A DNA stretch of 8,806 nucleotides from Actinomycetes bacterium (GTDB lineage: Bacteria > Actinomycetota > Actinomycetes > Actinomycetales > Cellulomonadaceae), in NCBI GenBank assembly GCA_023389545.1, contig JAEWEI010000122.1:1-8806 (forward strand), given 5' to 3'. Below, one piece after another: positions 5,611 to 8,806 of this stretch. Position numbers and translations under genes: made by a program. Numbering within the stretch: position 1 is the stretch's first letter; each line of letters opens with the position of its first letter. The notes beneath the pieces are model-generated. The model was not told the DNA's origin. It did no database searches and saw only the letters and a list, made by a program, of their open reading frames with translations.

Positions 5611-7071
5611 GTGAACACCCCCATCCATGACCTGCAGGCCAGCCGCGTCGTCGTCGTGGGCGGCGGACCCGGCGGATACGAGGCGGCGCTCGTCGCGCGT
5701 CGGCTGGGCGCGCAGGTCACAGTGGTGGAGCGCACGGGGCTCGGGGGCGCCGCGGTGCTCACCGACGCGGTCCCGTCGAAGACCCTGATCGCCACGGCGG
5801 AGTGGATGACGATCGCGGACCGCGCCCCCGACCTGGGCATCCGGCTCGACGTGCCCGGCAACGGCCTGCCCGGCGACGGCGCGCCCGCCGACGGGCCGAA
5901 GGAGTCCGAGCGCCACCGGGTCGACCTGGACGAGGTCAACGCCCGCGTCCTCGCGCTCGCGGCCGCGCAGTCGCGTGACATCCGCTCCCGGCTCGACCGC
6001 GAGGGCGTGCGGGTGGTGCTCGGCAGCGCGCGGCTGGACGGGCCGCAGCGCGTCATCGCGCAGGAGGACGACGGCGGCGAGCACGTGTTCGAGGCGGATG
6101 TCGTGCTGGTGGCCACCGGCGCCACCCCGCGCGTGCTGCCGGAGGCGCAGCCGGACGGCGAGCGGATCTTCACGTGGACGCAGCTCTACGACCTGAAGTC
6201 GCTGCCCGAGCGGCTCGTGGTGGTCGGCTCCGGCGTCACCGGCGCCGAGTTCGCCGGCGCGTACGTCTCGCTGGGCTCCGAGGTGGTGCTGGTCTCCAGC
6301 CGGGACCGGGTGCTCCCCGGGGAGGACGCGGACGCGGCAGCGCTGATCGAGGAGGTGTTCCGCAGCCGCGGCATGACGGTGATGTCCCGCTCCCGGGCCC
6401 AGTCGGTGCGGCGCACCGCCGACGGCGTGCTCGTCACGCTGGAGGACGGCAGGACGGTGGAGGGGTCGCATGCGCTCATGGCCGTCGGGTCGACGCCGAG
6501 CACCGCGGGCCTGGGCCTCGAGGACGCCGGGGTCCGGCTCACGCCCAGCGGGCACATCGAGGTCGACAAGGTCTCGCGCACGTCGGCGCGTGGCGTGTAC
6601 GCCGCGGGCGACGTGACGGGCGTGCTGCCACTCGCGTCGGTGGCGGCCATGCAGGGGCGCATCGCCATGTCCCACGCGCTGGGCGACGCGGTGGCGCCGC
6701 TCGCGCTGCGGGGTGTCGCGGCGAACATCTTCACCGCCCCCGAGATCGCGACGGTGGGGTCCAGCGAGGCAGGCCTGCAGAAGAGCGGGACGGCCTACGT
6801 GACGAGCATGCTGCCGCTGACGCGCAACCCGCGGGCCAAGATGCTCGGCCTCAAGGACGGGTTCGTGAAGCTCTTCGCCCACCCGACGGGTCAGGTGCTC
6901 GGCGGGGTGGTCGTCGCCCCCCGCGCCAGCGAGCTGATCTTCCCGATCACGCTGGCCGTCTCGCACCGGCTCACTGTTGACGACGTGGCGAGCGCCTTCA
7001 CGGTGTACCCCTCGATCACCGGCTCGATCGCGGAAGTCGCGCGCATGCTGCACCACGTGCAGGAGGGCTAG
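5611..7071 (+). CDS. lpdA: NAD(P)H-quinone dehydrogenase, LpdA family (cysteine-less lipoamide dehydrogenase homologue)
   Basis: A 486-residue FAD flavoprotein of the pyridine nucleotide-disulfide oxidoreductase fold. Domains in order: FAD-binding VVVVGGGPGGYEAA (13-26); the active-site helix; NAD(P)-binding VVGSGVTGAEF (around 206); the second FAD motif YAAGDVTG with D334; and a C-terminal dimerisation domain. The redox CxxxxC of lipoamide dehydrogenase is replaced: the segment reads GGAAVLTDAVPSK, with A48 and A53 at the cysteine positions. The C-terminal HPT is YPS. It therefore cannot act as a dithiol dehydrogenase. These features, and passages such as LVATGA, QPDGER and PLASVAAMQGRIAM, match my recollection of M. 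tuberculosis LpdA (Rv3303c), which reduces quinones with NAD(P)H. The GTG start at 5611 is preferred to an upstream in-frame ATG at 5542, since it sits just before the FAD motif and behind a leaderless -10. Confidence 0.93.
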   Translation: MNTPIHDLQASRVVVVGGGPGGYEAALVARRLGAQVTVVERTGLGGAAVLTDAVPSKTLIATAEWMTIADRAPDLGIRLDVPGNGLPGDGAPADGPKESERHRVDLDEVNARVLALAAAQSRDIRSRLDREGVRVVLGSARLDGPQRVIAQEDDGGEHVFEADVVLVATGATPRVLPEAQPDGERIFTWTQLYDLKSLPERLVVVGSGVTGAEFAGAYVSLGSEVVLVSSRDRVLPGEDADAAALIEEVFRSRGMTVMSRSRAQSVRRTADGVLVTLEDGRTVEGSHALMAVGSTPSTAGLGLEDAGVRLTPSGHIEVDKVSRTSARGVYAAGDVTGVLPLASVAAMQGRIAMSHALGDAVAPLALRGVAANIFTAPEIATVGSSEAGLQKSGTAYVTSMLPLTRNPRAKMLGLKDGFVKLFAHPTGQVLGGVVVAPRASELIFPITLAVSHRLTVDDVASAFTVYPSITGSIAEVARMLHHVQEG

Positions 7072-7076
7072 CCCTC
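7048..7076. terminator. Two abutting small hairpins at the lpdA / EEP convergent junction
   Basis: CTGCAC (7048-7053) pairs with GTGCAG (7057-7062) around three bases. Directly after it, GAGGGCTAGCCCTC (7063-7076) is a perfect 14-base palindrome that can fold as a 5-pair stem with a CTAG loop. The palindrome contains the lpdA TAG and most of the opposing gene's stop codon. Only three bases separate the two stops, so any shared terminator must lie here. The stems are short and lack a T tract, so this is a tentative call. Confidence 0.35.
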
Positions 7077-8806
7077 AGCTGGCGGCTCGCACGCGCGCCA
7101 CGATCGGCAGGTGGTCGGAGGATCCCTCACCGGTGAGCACCCGCACGTCGCTGAACTTGACGCCGGCGCCCATCACCCAGTCGATCCGCACCTGCGGGTC
7201 GTCGCTGGGGAAGGTCAGCGCGTCGGGGTCGCCGGCGGAGTCCACCGCGCTGGTCCAGCCGTCGTCGGCGAGCAGCGCGAGCTCGGGGGAGCCCGGCGTC
7301 GCGTTGAAGTCGCCCGCGATGACCGCGGGCTCGCCGCCGTGCGGAGCGGCGGCCAGCAGGGCCTCGAGCTGGGCGATCCGGGTGGGCGTGTTGGCGGCGC
7401 GGTGCTGAAGGTGCGCCGAGGTCACCTGGACGGGCGAGCCGTCGGCCAGCGTCACTGTCGCCATGAGGGCGGAGCGCCGCTGGGGGCCGGCGCCGATGGG
7501 CAGCTCGATGACCTGCGTGTCGGTCAGCGCCGACCGGGACAGGAGCGCGTTGCCCATCTGCGCGTCGGCGGCTGGCGCGTAGGCGAACTCCATGCCGAGC
7601 CGGTGCGACAGCCAGGTGGCCATGTCGGCGCCGCCGCCCAGCACCCAGCCTCGGGAGACCTCCTGCAACGCCACGACGTCGGGGTCGTGCTCCTCGATCA
7701 CGGAGGCGATGCGCTCGAGGTCCACGGCGGTGGCCGGCTCGACGCCGTAGTGCAGGTTCCAGCTGAGCAGGACGAGCTCGTCGGAGCGCGCGCGGTCCTG
7801 GCCGGCGGCCGCCGGGCTCGACACCGGCCAGCCCGCGAGGGCGAGCACCACAGCCGGGATGACGAGCAGGCGGACCGCGTTGGCCCGGACGGGGTTCGCG
7901 CGGGGCGCGGCGGGCTCGGGAGCGGACTCGGGGTCGGCGCCGGGGAGCGGGGGCACCCGGCGGCGCAGCCCGCCGCAGGCCAGCGCCACCCCGGCGGCCA
8001 CGATCACCCAGGCGTTGTCGAAGCCGAGCGGCAGGTCGTAGTCGATGAGGTACAGCGCCAGGGGGACGATCAGGCCGAGGCCCACGAGGCAGCTCGCGAG
8101 GCTGACCCGCAGCCCTCCGCGTGGGGCGGGACGGCGCGGGCTGAGCGCCGTCACCAGCGTCACAGGCGCCGCGACGCCCAGGGCGCCGACGGCCACCAAC
8201 GTGCCAGTGCCCTGTGTGAGGAACGCGGCCGCCAGCGCGAGGGGCACAGTGACGGCGGCCAGCACGCGTGTCTCCCCGTTGAGCCGCTGCGGGTCGAGCA
8301 TCATCCACACCGCGACGGTGGAGGCGCCCACGGCGACCAGTCCGGCGACGTTGAGCCCGGAGCCCGACTGGGACGCCGCGAACGCGGGGTTCGCCAGCAC
8401 CATCACCGCGATCGCCAGATACGGGCCCAGGACCCACAGCCGCCGCGGGCGCCCCTGCACCACCTCACCGCGCACCACGCGGGCCACCGCGACGGCCCCG
8501 CCGACGAGCGCGACCGTGATCAGCCAGCCCAGCGGCCCGTGCCTCCAGTACGCGTCCCACGTGCCCAGCACGAGTTGCAGGCCCGAGGCGAAGCCCACGC
8601 CGAGGGCCATCCCCACTGCTGCCTCACGCGCCCCGTGCGCGCGGCCGGCGACGAACGCCACGGCCAGGACGAGGACGGCGACCGCCACCGTCGCGGTCGC
8701 GAGCCCGACGGCGAAGCGGGCGCTGCCGTCGAGGGCCTGCACCGCGAGCCGCGCCACGGCCAGCACGACCGTGCCCGCCAGCACCGTGCGGCCCGAGGGG
8801 ACGCCG
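7075..8806 (-). CDS. Polytopic membrane protein with C-terminal endonuclease/exonuclease/phosphatase (EEP) domain, 5' end not resolved
   Basis: The frame is open from the TGA at 7075-7077 to the window edge. A GTG at 8784 would give 569 residues, but in-frame coding continues beyond it, so the true start is probably outside. Numbered from that GTG, residues 1-272 hold about nine hydrophobic segments. A charged Pro/Ala linker (273-302) and a last membrane segment (303-322) follow, then a complete EEP domain (335-569). All core EEP motifs are present: SWNLHYG (N343), LQEV (metal-binding E375), GNALLSR, SAHLQHR (H458), AGDFNATP (D492, N494), RIDWV (D535) and SDHLPIVA (D557, H558). The basic linker suggests a cytoplasmic side there and an extracytoplasmic catalytic domain. 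EEP enzymes cleave phosphodiesters in nucleic acids, inositol phosphates or lipids. The membrane-plus-EEP layout recalls eukaryotic CWH43/PGAP2IP, but the substrate is unknown. Confidence 0.88.
   Translation of the reverse strand, partial: GVPSGRTVLAGTVVLAVARLAVQALDGSARFAVGLATATVAVAVLVLAVAFVAGRAHGAREAAVGMALGVGFASGLQLVLGTWDAYWRHGPLGWLITVALVGGAVAVARVVRGEVVQGRPRRLWVLGPYLAIAVMVLANPAFAASQSGSGLNVAGLVAVGASTVAVWMMLDPQRLNGETRVLAAVTVPLALAAAFLTQGTGTLVAVGALGVAAPVTLVTALSPRRPAPRGGLRVSLASCLVGLGLIVPLALYLIDYDLPLGFDNAWVIVAAGVALACGGLRRRVPPLPGADPESAPEPAAPRANPVRANAVRLLVIPAVVLALAGWPVSSPAAAGQDRARSDELVLLSWNLHYGVEPATAVDLERIASVIEEHDPDVVALQEVSRGWVLGGGADMATWLSHRLGMEFAYAPAADAQMGNALLSRSALTDTQVIELPIGAGPQRRSALMATVTLADGSPVQVTSAHLQHRAANTPTRIAQLEALLAAAPHGGEPAVIAGDFNATPGSPELALLADDGWTSAVDSAGDPDALTFPSDDPQVRIDWVMGAGVKFSDVRVLTGEGSSDHLPIVARVRAAS

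Noticed and set aside
7127..8437. Long minus-strand open frame of 436 codons overlapping the EEP gene in another frame
   Set aside because: The product is Arg/Pro/Gly-rich without domains, while the overlapping frame carries a complete EEP domain.
1..8806. Defence, mobile or biosynthetic system
   Set aside because: Every well-recognised gene is a housekeeping metabolic or membrane gene. I found no transposase, integrase, toxin-antitoxin pair, CRISPR repeat, tRNA or composition shift, so I do not claim a new system.

Overview
This is a very GC-rich, gene-dense stretch of an actinobacterial chromosome. Codon use, start-codon-proximal -10 boxes and protein similarities suggest Micrococcales, perhaps a Cellulomonas-like genus; the genus is inference. 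I see no tRNA, rRNA, CRISPR array, insertion sequence, phage gene or attachment site. No gene-free stretch exceeds about 110 bases.

Layout: (1) 1-505 (+) is the 3' end of an uncharacterised protein with a weak resemblance to the back half of a C39/papain-like peptidase domain. (2) 618-923 (+) encodes a small, very acidic protein with its own likely promoter. (3) 959-2736 (+) holds adenosine deaminase (add) and deoxyribose-phosphate aldolase (deoC), overlapping by four bases. (4) 2758-5513 (-) holds purine nucleoside phosphorylase (punA/deoD-type) followed, five bases later, by a PGM2/PmmB-type phosphohexomutase or phosphopentomutase; this pair converges on deoC over a strong hairpin. (5) 5611-7071 (+) is lpdA, a flavoprotein NAD(P)H:quinone dehydrogenase, divergent from punA across 97 bases. 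(6) 7075-8806 (-) is a polytopic membrane protein ending in an endonuclease/exonuclease/phosphatase (EEP) domain, convergent with lpdA with only three bases between the stop codons, and running off the window.

The core is a purine (deoxy)nucleoside salvage and catabolism module. Add turns (deoxy)adenosine into (deoxy)inosine. PNP splits this into hypoxanthine and (deoxy)ribose-1-phosphate. A phosphomutase, plausibly the PmmB-like enzyme, moves the phosphate to C5. DeoC cleaves deoxyribose-5-phosphate to acetaldehyde and glyceraldehyde-3-phosphate. As I recall, Mycobacterium tuberculosis has a similar neighbourhood (lpdA, deoD, pmmB and add between Rv3303c and Rv3313c), so this is probably ancestral actinobacterial gene order, not a recent island.

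Three genes (add, punA, lpdA) have a -10-like hexamer exactly six bases before the start codon, which suggests leaderless transcripts. I did not find a convincing undescribed system. The less-charted items are the C39-like fragment, the acidic small protein and the membrane EEP protein.
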